Origin: an uncultured Roseburia sp.
GTDB taxonomy: Bacteria; Bacillota; Clostridia; Lachnospirales; Lachnospiraceae
Assembly: GCA_947573605.1 (NCBI GenBank)
Contig: CANPGM010000005.1
Coordinates: forward strand, 55,473 to 119,472
Direction: 5' to 3'
DNA length: 64,000 nucleotides
Shown here: positions 1 to 7,892 of the stretch, one piece after another
Layout of the letters: each line of letters begins with the position of its first letter
Position numbering within the stretch: position 1 is the first letter of the stretch
Program-made: the position numbers and the translations under genes
Notes under the pieces: generated by a model
The model's database searches: none
Told to the model about the DNA's origin: nothing
Seen by the model: only the letters and a program-made list of their open reading frames with translations

Positions 1-70
1 CAAAATATCCATAAAACTGTTCCAAAAACTCACTTATCTTCTCATCAGATATTTCAATATTCTTTCGCAT
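1..70 (-). CDS. Start of a gene in the dpnB (restriction endonuclease) position, cut by the window edge
   Basis: An open frame begins at ATG 70-68 (MRKNIEISDEKISEF...) and runs off the left edge with no stop. It overlaps the end of the upstream methyltransferase gene by 17 bp, which indicates translational coupling. In known DpnII operons the order is dpnM, dpnA, dpnB, and this reading frame sits exactly where the GATC-cutting DpnII endonuclease would be. The 23 visible residues do not themselves identify the family, so the assignment rests on gene order only. Confidence 0.55.
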   Translation of the reverse strand, partial: MRKNIEISDEKISEFLEQFYGYF

Positions 71-866
71 CTCCGTAAACTTTCTCCAATCTCCTCTTGG
101 ATATCTCCAAATATTCTTCTCTTACGTCTATTCCAATAAACTTTCGTCCAAATCGTACCGCCTCTACTCCGGTAGTTCCTGAACCACAAAAAGGATCTAA
201 GATAACTTGTCCTTCCTCCGTAGACGCCAATACAATTCTTTCAAGCAAATATTCCGGTTTCTGTGTTGGATGCTTGCCTTCTGATTTCTCCGAGGGTTTC
301 GTCAATGCTCCTGTCCACACATCCTTCATCTGCTTTCCACCATTCATTTCTTTCATTTTTTGATAATTAAAAAAATGCCGAGACTTTTTTTCATTCTTCT
401 TTGCCCATAGAATGGTTTCCGTAGAATGTGTGAAACATCGACATGCTAAGTTTGGCGGTGGATTTGTTTTCTGCCATGTTATATTGTTAATTATTTTGAA
501 GCCTTCTTGCTCCAATGCCATACCTATCGAATATATATTGTGCAATGTTCCCGATATCCAAATTGTGCCGTTTGACTTTAGTACTTTCTTACATAACTTA
601 ATCCACTTTCTATTAAACTTATGTTTTTGCTCGACACTGGTTCCTCTTTCTGAAAGTTTATCCCATGAGCCTTTATTTACTGAAACCATCTTTCCGCCCT
701 GACAGGTAATGCCGTCATTGCTTAAAAAATAGGGCGGATCCGCAAATATCATATCTACAAATTCTGGTTGCATCTTTGTTAGAATTTTAAAGGAATCACC
801 TAATACCAACTGCGATTCTTCTGTCTCGAAATATAATGGTACTTTCTTTATGAATAAGTTCTCCAT
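54..866 (-). CDS. dpnA: DpnA-like adenine-specific DNA methyltransferase (M.DpnIIB type)
   Basis: A 270-residue beta-class N6-adenine methyltransferase. The catalytic motif DPPY is at about residues 43-46, before the SAM-binding motif FCGSGTT at about 226-232; this order defines the beta class. DpnA proteins methylate GATC, including single-stranded DNA, which helps protect incoming DNA during transformation in Streptococcus. The gene lies 13 bp after the Dam-type gene at 880-1713 and overlaps the next gene, forming an operon in dpnM-dpnA-dpnB order. Length and motif order fit the family well. GATC specificity is inferred from similarity and context. Confidence 0.88.
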   Translation of the reverse strand: MENLFIKKVPLYFETEESQLVLGDSFKILTKMQPEFVDMIFADPPYFLSNDGITCQGGKMVSVNKGSWDKLSERGTSVEQKHKFNRKWIKLCKKVLKSNGTIWISGTLHNIYSIGMALEQEGFKIINNITWQKTNPPPNLACRCFTHSTETILWAKKNEKKSRHFFNYQKMKEMNGGKQMKDVWTGALTKPSEKSEGKHPTQKPEYLLERIVLASTEEGQVILDPFCGSGTTGVEAVRFGRKFIGIDVREEYLEISKRRLEKVYGDAKEY

Positions 867-879
867 TATCTCGACTCCT

Positions 880-1713
880 TTAATAATTACATATAATTAC
901 TTCTTCACCAACTCTGTTGGATGCATCAGAATTAATCATACGCTTTACACTTACAACATCTATTCTGTATCCCTTGTTACCATACAGCTCATTTATCAAA
1001 TCCGTATTATGATTTGTGAGCATACAGTAGCATCCTCTAGCGGTTAATTCATCATAAAGCTTTGCTAAACGCATGTGACTTTCTATATCAAATCCTTCTT
1101 TTGTATATGACTCAAAAGAGGTAGGATTCAATGGTGCATACGGGCTGTCAATAAATACAAAATCACCCTTCTTTGCATTCTTACAAGCCGCTTCAAAATC
1201 TCCATCTATAATAGTTACGCCTTGTAAATAATTTGAAATAGCCATAATAGCATCTTCATCAACGGATGCCCTACGGCTATTATTGTACGGAACATTGAAA
1301 ATACCTTTACCATTTACCCGATATAACCCATTAAAGCAGTGCTTATTGATAAATACAAACAATGCAGCCAACTCAACATCATACTCTTCCTTCACCAGCT
1401 TATCATTGTAATGTTCTCTGAGAGAATAATAGTATTCCTTACCGTCATCCCACATTTCCTCATCAAGCTTATTTACAGCCTTTAAGAATGCTTCCGGTGC
1501 GTTACATATCTGCTTGTATGCATTTATCAAAGCCTTGTTTATATCATTTATCAAAGCATTTGCAGGTAGCAGTTCAAATGTTACCGCACCGCCACCTACA
1601 AACGGCTCATAATAATTATTATACTTTTCAGGCATTCTCTCCTTTATCTGTGGAAGTAACTGGCGCTTACCTCCTGCCCATTTCACAAATGAAGCTATAT
1701 TCGAATTACTCAT
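880..1713 (-). CDS. dpnM: Dam-family GATC adenine methyltransferase (DpnM-like)
   Basis: A 277-residue alpha-class N6-adenine methyltransferase of the Dam/DpnM family. The N-terminal KWAGGKRQL (residues 11-19) and SAM-binding EPFVGGGAV (36-44) are family hallmarks, and the catalytic tetrapeptide is DSPY (189-192) rather than the commoner DPPY. It would methylate adenine in GATC in duplex DNA and protect the host from the partner nuclease. It is the first gene of the dpnM-dpnA operon; the next gene follows after 13 bp. Confidence 0.9.
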   Translation of the reverse strand: MSNSNIASFVKWAGGKRQLLPQIKERMPEKYNNYYEPFVGGGAVTFELLPANALINDINKALINAYKQICNAPEAFLKAVNKLDEEMWDDGKEYYYSLREHYNDKLVKEEYDVELAALFVFINKHCFNGLYRVNGKGIFNVPYNNSRRASVDEDAIMAISNYLQGVTIIDGDFEAACKNAKKGDFVFIDSPYAPLNPTSFESYTKEGFDIESHMRLAKLYDELTARGCYCMLTNHNTDLINELYGNKGYRIDVVSVKRMINSDASNRVGEEVIICNY

Positions 1714-1819
1714 TCTGCTTCCTCTTCTCTATGTCCGTAAGTGGACAATCTTTTACATTTCCATTATACTTGCAAACATACAAAATAACAATCAAAACTT
1801 TCACTCTTTGTGAATTATC

Positions 1820-2542
1820 TTACTTTTGAAATACAAATATATACTCATGTGCTAGAATCAGAAAATTATTGTTTTGTTTCTCCCAATAATCATTAGAGCG
1901 ACAATTATGTTGTTCTTTAATAATAATCTCCTTATTCACAAAACCTGCCTGCAAAAAGCCATCCATCATACGAAACCCTAACGGAATGACCTTTCCATAT
2001 TTTCTTACATCCCCAATCATTACTGCACACATTTTTCCCTTTTTCAATACACGATACGCTTCTTTTGCCACCTTCTGCATCTCATCTAAAAATGCTTCCA
2101 CACCTAACAAAGAAATATCCCCCTCTATTCCTTTACTATACTTAATAATATTAGCATATGGTGGATGCGTACATATAAAGTCAATACGACTATCTTTGTT
2201 AAAATGCAAATCAGCAGCATTCCCATTTCTTGTAAATATTTTTGAAGTTGTCTCACATTGGAATTGTAAATTTGTTTCAGCTATTGAAACGGATTGCGGA
2301 TTGATATCAACACCTACCGCATTACGATTGAGCAGCTTCGCCTCTACTAAGGTTGTTCCACTACCCATAAATTGATCTAAAACCCAGTCACCCGGATTAG
2401 AATAACGAAGTATCAGATTTCTTGGTACATACGGAGACCAATTCCCCCGATACCTACCTGAATGTGTTGCCCAACTGCCTCTGTCTAGAAACGACCAGAT
2501 TGTTGTTGGTTCGAGTTTGAAACTATTTGGTTGTAAACTTAT
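1820..2542 (-). CDS. Additional site-specific DNA methyltransferase with apparent AUA start
   Basis: The frame is open from codon ATA at 2542-2540 to the stop at 1820 (240 residues). It carries FMGSGTT (residues 58-64) for SAM binding and HPPY (126-129) as the catalytic motif, again in beta-class order. No ATG, GTG or TTG exists in this frame between the upstream in-frame stop and residue 59, yet the reading from ATA (SLQPNSFKLEPTTIW...) looks like a full N-terminus. An AAGGAGGT site (2557-2550) lies 7 bases before the ATA. Either AUA is used as start, the start codon has mutated, or there is a one-base frameshift after the out-of-frame ATG at 2549. It is divergent from the XRE regulator. Confidence 0.72.
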   Translation of the reverse strand: MSLQPNSFKLEPTTIWSFLDRGSWATHSGRYRGNWSPYVPRNLILRYSNPGDWVLDQFMGSGTTLVEAKLLNRNAVGVDINPQSVSIAETNLQFQCETTSKIFTRNGNAADLHFNKDSRIDFICTHPPYANIIKYSKGIEGDISLLGVEAFLDEMQKVAKEAYRVLKKGKMCAVMIGDVRKYGKVIPLGFRMMDGFLQAGFVNKEIIIKEQHNCRSNDYWEKQNNNFLILAHEYIFVFQK

Positions 2543-2614
2543 AAGTCATACCTCCTTCTTTTTACTGATTATGTCATTATAGCTCAGATTTTCACAAAAA
2601 TCCATAGTCAATTT

Positions 2615-2678
2615 CTTTCACTATAAATGAATTTATTTAACATAAATCTCATGAGATAATATTCACAAATAGTGAAAG
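2615..2678. promoter_or_regulatory. Candidate controller-protein operators in the divergent promoter region
   Basis: Between the divergent methyltransferase and XRE genes there are two similar sites: TTCACTATAAATGAA (2617-2631) and TTCACAAATAGTGAA (2662-2676), both of the form TTCAC-N5-RTGAA. Their outer flanks make a perfect 10-bp inverted repeat, CTTTCACTAT (2615-2624) and ATAGTGAAAG (2669-2678). A TCTCATGAGA palindrome lies between. Paired operators of this kind are typical of restriction-modification controller (C) proteins. Binding by the adjacent XRE protein is inferred. Confidence 0.6.
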
Positions 2679-2688
2679 AGGTGTTTTC

Positions 2689-2928
2689 ATGCATTTCAAC
2701 AATGATGCCGACCTATATCGTGTTATAGGCACAAATATAAAACATTACAGAGAACAAGCTAAATTAACGCAAGTACAACTTGCTGAACAAGCTAAAATCA
2801 GCATCAGCTATCTTTCAAAAATCGAAGCAACAGGATGTGATAAAAGTCTTTCTATATCTGTGCTAAACCAGATAGCTAATGTACTTGATGTTGAGATCAA
2901 AGAGTTTTTTAATGAGGAATTTCAATGA
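2689..2928 (+). CDS. XRE-family helix-turn-helix regulator, probable restriction-modification controller (C) protein
   Basis: A 79-residue protein that is almost entirely one Cro/C1-type helix-turn-helix: REQAKLTQVQLAEQAKISIS is the first part of the domain, followed by SYLSKIEATG. Size and position match C proteins, which delay nuclease expression when a restriction-modification system enters a new host. The start ATG follows AAAGAGGTG. It is divergent from the methyltransferase at 1820-2542, and its stop overlaps the start of the downstream nuclease remnant (ATGA), so the two were co-translated. Confidence 0.82.
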   Translation: MHFNNDADLYRVIGTNIKHYREQAKLTQVQLAEQAKISISYLSKIEATGCDKSLSISVLNQIANVLDVEIKEFFNEEFQ

Positions 2929-3104
2929 AATTATGTGAAGCAAAACACCAAATTGACAGACTTGCTTGTATACCTTTTAAGGAATATCTTGAACCATCTG
3001 TTTTTCAAGATGCAATGCTCAAATTAAACAAAGGACTTACCGGACAATTACTTAAATTAACAATTGGGTTGAACCTTTCAAATACAACTTGTAAATGCGA
3101 TTAA
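2925..3104 (+). pseudogene. Truncated Sau3AI/MutH-family restriction endonuclease
   Basis: Only 59 residues remain. The segment KGLTGQLLKLTIGLNLSNTT (residues 36-55) matches the conserved N-terminal helix of MutH/Sau3AI nucleases (GqlLElxiGl...), after which the frame runs into CKCD and a stop. Catalytic residues that follow in the family (the DF...E.K region) are absent, so the product cannot cut DNA. The gene is ATGA-coupled to the XRE controller. The break lies at the very end of the island, next to rpsI, which suggests loss by deletion or recombination at the island boundary. Confidence 0.72.
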
Positions 3105-3120
3105 CAAAATTTAAACAAAG

Positions 3121-3157
3121 GAAAAAGGACATTCCCAGATTTCTCTGAAAATGTCCT
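3121..3157 (-). terminator. Terminator downstream of rpsI
   Basis: Inverted repeat AGGACATT (3126-3133) and AATGTCCT (3150-3157) with an additional AGA/TCT pairing inside. Read on the minus strand it is followed by CCTTTTTCC. It probably ends the rplM-rpsI transcript, or may once have served an element inserted here. Confidence 0.6.
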
Positions 3158-3287
3158 ATACATATCATTGATATTCGTGTTGCATACTTGTTGCATACCA
3201 TTTGAAATCCAATACATCTGACAACTTTCCACAACTTCTGTAACCCTTGTAAAATGGGCTTTTCTTGATATCTTCGTTTCCGAAAGA

Positions 3288-3680
3288 TTATCTCTTGGAA
3301 AACTGCGGTGCACGGCGAGCCGCTTTAAGACCGTATTTCTTACGCTCTTTCATACGCGGATCACGAGTTAAATATCCGGCCTTTTTCAAAATCGGTCTGT
3401 AGTCGGCGTCTACGGTAATCAGCGCACGCGCAATACCGTGTCTGATTGCTCCTGCCTGTCCTGTATATCCGCCGCCCTTGACATTTACCAGAACGTCAAA
3501 TTTATCGACTGTCTCCGTTGCTACCAACGGCTGACGAACGATTACCTTTAATGTGTCAAGGCCTAAATATTCGTCGATATCTCTTTTATTAATTGTAACT
3601 TTACCCGTACCCGGTACCAAATATACTCTGGCAACAGATGATTTTCTTCTTCCTGTTCCGTAATACCTTGTATTAGCCAA
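3288..3680 (-). CDS. rpsI: 30S ribosomal protein S9
   Basis: A 130-residue S9 protein with the N-terminal [19 protein letters not shown] and the invariant C-terminus [12 protein letters not shown], which reaches the ribosomal P site. It follows rplM after 17 bp, the universal rplM-rpsI pair. Its 3' end is a known insertion target of some integrative elements in Bacillota, which matters because a restriction-modification island ends 183 bp downstream. The coding sequence itself is complete. Confidence 0.98.
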   Translation of the reverse strand: MANTRYYGTGRRKSSVARVYLVPGTGKVTINKRDIDEYLGLDTLKVIVRQPLVATETVDKFDVLVNVKGGGYTGQAGAIRHGIARALITVDADYRPILKKAGYLTRDPRMKERKKYGLKAARRAPQFSKR

Positions 3681-3697
3681 TGTTTTTTACCTCCCAA

Positions 3698-4126
3698 TTA
3701 AAATGTTAAAGCTTCCGGTTTCTGAGCTGCATGCTTGTGTTCCGGTCCCGCATATACGAATAATTTGGTATACATCTGTCTTCCGAGCGGTCCCTTCGGA
3801 AGCATACCCTTTACCGCGTGCTCTACTACTCTTTCCGGATGTTTCGCCAACATTTCTTTTAATGTGGTTTCTTTCATTCCGCCCACATAATCGGAGTGTT
3901 TATAATAAATCTTCTGCGTCAACTTTTTGCCGGTAACCTTGATCTTCTCCGCATTTACGATAATTACATAATCGCCTGTATCCATATGCGGCGTAAAAAT
4001 CGGCTTGTTCTTTCCTCTTAATACCTTAGCAACCTCGGATGCTAAACGTCCTAACGTCATACCTTCAGCGTCAACAACATACCACTTTCTGTCAATGACA
4101 GCCGGGCTGGCCATAAAAGTTTTCAT
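3698..4126 (-). CDS. rplM: 50S ribosomal protein L13
   Basis: A 142-residue L13 protein: [20 protein letters not shown] at the start, then [18 protein letters not shown] and the C-terminal [11 protein letters not shown]. It is an early assembly protein of the large subunit. An AGGAGGAAA ribosome site precedes the ATG. It is transcribed from the consensus promoter at 4274-4302 through a structured leader and is co-transcribed with rpsI. Confidence 0.98.
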   Translation of the reverse strand: MKTFMASPAVIDRKWYVVDAEGMTLGRLASEVAKVLRGKNKPIFTPHMDTGDYVIIVNAEKIKVTGKKLTQKIYYKHSDYVGGMKETTLKEMLAKHPERVVEHAVKGMLPKGPLGRQMYTKLFVYAGPEHKHAAQKPEALTF

Positions 4127-4267
4127 TGATTTTCCTCCTAAAAATAATCCTTCATGAAGGGCCGCAATGTGAATGTCCAGGACACATTGTATGTTCCTCC
4201 AAAAAAATGTTTATAGTTTAAATGTCCCGCCGGGGCTTTGGCTTGACATTATTTTACTATTACAGAC
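4127..4267 (-). ncRNA. Structured rplM 5' leader (possible L13 leader)
   Basis: About 140 nt separate the promoter from the rplM start. The leader contains a perfect 7-bp stem CAATGTG/CACATTG (4165-4171 with 4183-4189) followed by the palindrome CCTTCATGAAGG (4149-4160). Autoregulatory L13 leaders are known before rplM-rpsI in Bacillota. Position and hairpin are consistent with one, but membership of the described family was not tested. Confidence 0.45.
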
Positions 4268-4273
4268 CTTGAT

Positions 4274-4302
4274 ATTATAGTACACGAGCCCTTGCGTGTC
4301 AA
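4274..4302 (-). promoter_or_regulatory. Consensus sigma-A promoter for rplM-rpsI
   Basis: Minus-strand TTGACA (4302-4297), a 17-bp spacer and TATAAT (4279-4274): a perfect match to the vegetative consensus, as expected for ribosomal protein genes. Confidence 0.88.
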
Positions 4303-4315
4303 TCATTTTTTCCGT

Positions 4316-4344
4316 GTAAAAAGAATTTCAGAGCGAATGCTCTG
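4316..4344 (-). terminator. Intrinsic terminator after truA
   Basis: Minus-strand hairpin CAGAGC-ATTC-GCTCTG followed by AAATTCTTTTT. It separates the ecf-truA transcript from the rplM promoter immediately downstream. Confidence 0.7.
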
Positions 4345-4364
4345 GGTCCCCTTAAAAATGCTTC

Positions 4365-5105
4365 TCACGCTTCATACAAAATCCCAATCATCGTAAGCCC
4401 GTGCGCCGGAGCCGTCGGACCCGCCGCGTCCCGGTTGCGTTTTTCCAGAATATCCGGCAAAAGCTCCGGTTCCAGATTCCCGCTTCCCACGCGGATTAAG
4501 GTACCGGCAATAATCCGCACCATATTATAAAGAAATCCGCTTCCGGTAATACGAATGGTAATCAAATCTCCCTCTTTACGGACGCCGCAGGCATAAACGG
4601 TGCGCACGGTCGTTTCCGCCTGCGAATGAATTGAGCAAAAGCTTTTAAAATCGTGCTCGCCCACCAAATACTGCGCCGCCCGGTTCATTCGTTCCGCATC
4701 CAGCGGATAGTGGTAAAAATACGTATCAAGCCGCCTCGTCGGCATACGGAACGTCCGGTTTAAAATCCGGTATTCATACGTTTTTCTGCTGTTTTGATAT
4801 CGCGGGTGCCAGTCGGCGGGCACCTCGCAGGAGCCCTGTATCACAATATCCTCCGGCAGCCTCTGATTCAGCGCAAACGCAATTTTATCCGCAGGCATCC
4901 TGGTTTCAGTGTCAAAAACCGCCACATTCCCTAACGAATGCACGCCAGAATCCGTCCGGCTGGCCCCCGTTACCGTAATCTTTTCCCCAAAAAGCTCCGA
5001 AAGCTTTTCGTTTAAAACCTCCTCAACCGTAATTCCGTTCGGCTGCACCTGCCATCCGCGGTAATTCGTTCCGTCATATGCGACAATCATCTTAATACGC
5101 TTCAC
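4365..5105 (-). CDS. truA: tRNA pseudouridine(38-40) synthase TruA
   Basis: A 246-residue TruA. It converts U38-U40 of the tRNA anticodon arm to pseudouridine. The catalytic Asp lies in GASRTDSGVHSLGNVAVF (about residues 47-64), the family motif RTDxGVHA with S in place of the final A. The N-terminus KMIVAYDGTNYRGWQVQPNG is also diagnostic. It ends the ecfA1-ecfA2-ecfT-truA run, a common arrangement in Bacillota, and is followed by a terminator. Confidence 0.96.
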   Translation of the reverse strand: MKRIKMIVAYDGTNYRGWQVQPNGITVEEVLNEKLSELFGEKITVTGASRTDSGVHSLGNVAVFDTETRMPADKIAFALNQRLPEDIVIQGSCEVPADWHPRYQNSRKTYEYRILNRTFRMPTRRLDTYFYHYPLDAERMNRAAQYLVGEHDFKSFCSIHSQAETTVRTVYACGVRKEGDLITIRITGSGFLYNMVRIIAGTLIRVGSGNLEPELLPDILEKRNRDAAGPTAPAHGLTMIGILYEA

Positions 5106-5159
5106 TGTTACACCCCATTTAAACCCTTCCGGACATGCCGCCTTTGACGGCGCAAACCA

Positions 5160-5972
5160 TTACGCAGGCCACGGCAGAAAAATCCGACAGACGATAACCG
5201 CCGCAAAATATCCGAACAGGATCAGATATGCAATACGGTCCTTCGCCTGATAACGAAGCGGTTTCATCTTTGTTCTGCCCTCTCCACCGTTATAACATCT
5301 CGCCTCCATCGCCATTGCCAGTTCATCGGCGCGGCGGAACGCAGATACAAAAAGCGGCACCAAAAGCGGAATCATATTTTTCACCTTCCGAATCAGATTC
5401 CCTGTTTCAAAGTCGGCGCCTCGTGCCATCTGCGCTTTCATAATCTTATCCGTCTCTTCAATCAAAATCGGTATAAAACGAAGTGCAATCGACATAATCA
5501 TCGCGATCACATGAACCGGCACCCCTATTTTATTAAGAGGAGACAGCGATTTCTCCAGCCCGTCCGTCAGTCCGTTCGGCGTTGTCGTAAGCGTCATAAC
5601 AGAAGTTCCCAAAATAAGATACGTCAAACGCACCGCCATAAACACCGCATTTTTTAAGCCTTCCTCCGTAATTGTAAAAATCAGGAAGGATACCAACGGC
5701 TTACCGGGCGTTAAAAACAGATTAAAGACAGCGGTTAGTAACATTAAAACAACAATTGCTTTCAGTCCCTTTACCATAAATTGAAACGGGACCTTTGACA
5801 GCTTAATTACCGTAATCAAAAAAACAGTCGCCGCAAAAAAAGCGGCGATTCCTTTACAACAAAACAGTGAAATAATATAAATCATCGCCGCGGAAAGTTT
5901 TACACGCGGATCCAGCTTATGAATCACAGAGTCCGCCGGGTAATACTGTCCCAGAGTAATATCTCTTAACAT
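5160..5972 (-). CDS. ecfT: Energy-coupling factor transporter transmembrane protein EcfT
   Basis: A 270-residue membrane protein with several hydrophobic segments. It links the two EcfA ATPases to exchangeable substrate-binding S components in ECF vitamin and metal importers. The cytoplasmic coupling helices carry the two Ala-Arg motifs of the family: AQMARGADFETG (about residues 181-192) and AMEARCYNGGEGRT (about 221-234; here ARC replaces the usual ARG). It lies 6 bp after ecfA2 and 54 bp before truA. No S component is encoded nearby, so it likely serves S proteins encoded elsewhere (group II ECF). Confidence 0.93.
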   Translation of the reverse strand: MLRDITLGQYYPADSVIHKLDPRVKLSAAMIYIISLFCCKGIAAFFAATVFLITVIKLSKVPFQFMVKGLKAIVVLMLLTAVFNLFLTPGKPLVSFLIFTITEEGLKNAVFMAVRLTYLILGTSVMTLTTTPNGLTDGLEKSLSPLNKIGVPVHVIAMIMSIALRFIPILIEETDKIMKAQMARGADFETGNLIRKVKNMIPLLVPLFVSAFRRADELAMAMEARCYNGGEGRTKMKPLRYQAKDRIAYLILFGYFAAVIVCRIFLPWPA

Positions 5973-5978
5973 AAGTTT

Positions 5979-6836
5979 TTATGCCCTTCCTTTGCGTAAA
6001 ACGCCAAGCAGGCTCTCATACGCCTCTAAAACGGTAGTCGCCTCCGTGTTTACGTTTAAGCCTCTTTCCTTCAGTTCATGCATCAGATACGTCACCTGCG
6101 GAGCCGCAAGCCCGACAGACTCCAACTCTTTGTAATGACGAAAAACCTCTTTGGGCGCATCGTCATACATCACGCGCCCCTGATTCATCACAATAATCCG
6201 TTCTACATACTTTGCCACATCCTCCATGCTGTGAGAAACCAGAATCACCGTCATTCCCCGTTCCTTATGCATAGCGGCAATTAAATCCAATATTTCATCG
6301 CGTCCCGCCGGGTCTAATCCCGCCGTCGGCTCGTCTAAAATCAGCACCTCCGGCTTCATGGCAAGCACGCCTGCAATCGCGGTTCTCCGCTTCTGACCGC
6401 CGGATAAGTCAAACGGCGACTGGTAGTAAAGACTCTCCGGCATTCCAACGCTCCTTAATGCCTCAAAAGCCCGAAGTCCCGCTTCTCCCTTGCTTAATCC
6501 CTGATTTTTCGGTCCAAAGCACACATCGTCAAATATGGTTGTTTCAAACAACTGATGCTCAGGATACTGGAACACCAGTCCGACACGGTTTCTTAACTCT
6601 CTTAAATCAAAATCCTCGTCATAAATATCCTGCCCGTTAAAATAAATCGCGCCTGAAGTCGCCTTTATCAGCCCGTTTAAATGCTGAATCAGCGTTGACT
6701 TTCCCGAACCGGTATGTCCGATGATTCCGATAAACTGACCGTCTTTTAATTCCAGATTAATATCGGAAAGCGCCTGCGTCTGATAAGCGGTTCCCTCGCC
6801 GTAAACATAGTTTACCTTATCCAAAATGATCGACAT
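5979..6836 (-). CDS. ecfA2: ECF transporter ATPase EcfA2
   Basis: A 285-residue ABC ATPase. The ATG at 6836 (MSIILDKVNYVYGEG) was chosen because GGGAG lies 9 bases upstream and it matches family N-termini; the frame is open further upstream. Walker A is GHTGSGKS (about 40-47), the signature LSGGQKRR and Walker B LILDEPTAGLD follow, with the switch His in LVSHSMED. EcfA1 and EcfA2 form a heterodimer that drives EcfT. Confidence 0.94.
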   Translation of the reverse strand: MSIILDKVNYVYGEGTAYQTQALSDINLELKDGQFIGIIGHTGSGKSTLIQHLNGLIKATSGAIYFNGQDIYDEDFDLRELRNRVGLVFQYPEHQLFETTIFDDVCFGPKNQGLSKGEAGLRAFEALRSVGMPESLYYQSPFDLSGGQKRRTAIAGVLAMKPEVLILDEPTAGLDPAGRDEILDLIAAMHKERGMTVILVSHSMEDVAKYVERIIVMNQGRVMYDDAPKEVFRHYKELESVGLAAPQVTYLMHELKERGLNVNTEATTVLEAYESLLGVLRKGRA

Positions 6837-6920
6837 ATCCGTAAAACTCCCTTTTCCCGTCTCTGTGTCCCGCCCGTTCCTCTGCAAATATAAATATTAG
6901 AAAGCTTTCCGTCAGACCTC

Positions 6921-7820
6921 TTATTGCCCGTGAAAAGACATATCCGACATCGAACCTGCGCATCGCAGAACGGCCTCCGCCAGCTCCGCTCTCGTCATCA
7001 CGCCTGCAGGAATCGGTACGCCCGCCTTTTTAAGCATATCCGCTAAAAGCGTCATCTGCGGCACGTCAAGCCTGTGCTCCTTTAAGACGTCCACCTGCGA
7101 AAAAATTTCTCCCGGCGTTCCCTGCAGCACAAGTTCGCCCTGATCCATTACATAGACATAATCCGCGTCCACGACCTCCTCCATATAATGAGTAATCAGA
7201 AGAATCGTCACGCCTTTTTTACGGTTCAATTCATGCGCTGCGCGAAGTACCTCTTTCCGTCCGTTCGGGTCAAGCATTGCCGTCGGCTCGTCAAGGACAA
7301 TGCATTTCGGCTCCATTGCCATTACTCCGGCAATCGCGACGCGCTGCTTTTGTCCGCCGGAAAGGCGGCCGGGAGAATGCATCCGATACTTTAACATTCC
7401 GACCGCTTTTAAACTATTCTCCACACGCTTCCAGATTTCCTCCGTTGGGACGCCGATATTTTCCGGTCCGAAGCCGACGTCCTCTTCTACAACACTTGCA
7501 ATAATCTGATTGTCCGGATTCTGAAACACCATTCCCGCCGTCTGACGTACCGCAAGCGTATTCGCCTCTTCGGAAACATCTTTTCCGTCCACCCAAAGCG
7601 TTCCCTCCGTCGGCGGCAAAAGCGCGTTAATATGCTTTGCAAGCGTCGATTTCCCGGAACCGTTATGGCCTAAAATGGCGATAAACTGTCCCGGCTCCAC
7701 ATCAATGTCAATATGATTAAGCGCCGTCTGAATCGACTCGACGTTTCCTTCCTCGTCCCTTCGAATATATTCATGTACCAGTTGTCTCGCTTTAATAATT
7801 CCCATTCTACTATTCTCCAT
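6921..7820 (-). CDS. ecfA1: ECF transporter ATPase EcfA1
   Basis: A 299-residue ABC ATPase with Walker A GHNGSGKS (51-58), signature LSGGQKQR, Walker B CIVLDEPTAMLD and switch motif LITHYMEE. It is the first gene of the ecfA1-ecfA2-ecfT-truA cluster. Two starts are possible: ATG 7820, or ATG 7805 (MGIIKARQL), which has GGAG 9 bases upstream and may be the true one. Upstream here is trmL rather than the rpoA-rplQ genes that often precede this operon. Confidence 0.93.
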   Translation of the reverse strand: MENSRMGIIKARQLVHEYIRRDEEGNVESIQTALNHIDIDVEPGQFIAILGHNGSGKSTLAKHINALLPPTEGTLWVDGKDVSEEANTLAVRQTAGMVFQNPDNQIIASVVEEDVGFGPENIGVPTEEIWKRVENSLKAVGMLKYRMHSPGRLSGGQKQRVAIAGVMAMEPKCIVLDEPTAMLDPNGRKEVLRAAHELNRKKGVTILLITHYMEEVVDADYVYVMDQGELVLQGTPGEIFSQVDVLKEHRLDVPQMTLLADMLKKAGVPIPAGVMTRAELAEAVLRCAGSMSDMSFHGQ

Positions 7821-7892
7821 TCAAAGAACACCGCGCCTCCCTTTGGCGTTCTTCTAATGTATGGTTAGATTCTTAGCAAATCTCCATTCTGT

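Noticed and set aside
3052..3313. Open frames resembling an integrase C-terminus downstream of rpsI
   Set aside because: The frames are short, have no catalytic Tyr motif and contain the rpsI terminator hairpin; treated as non-coding.
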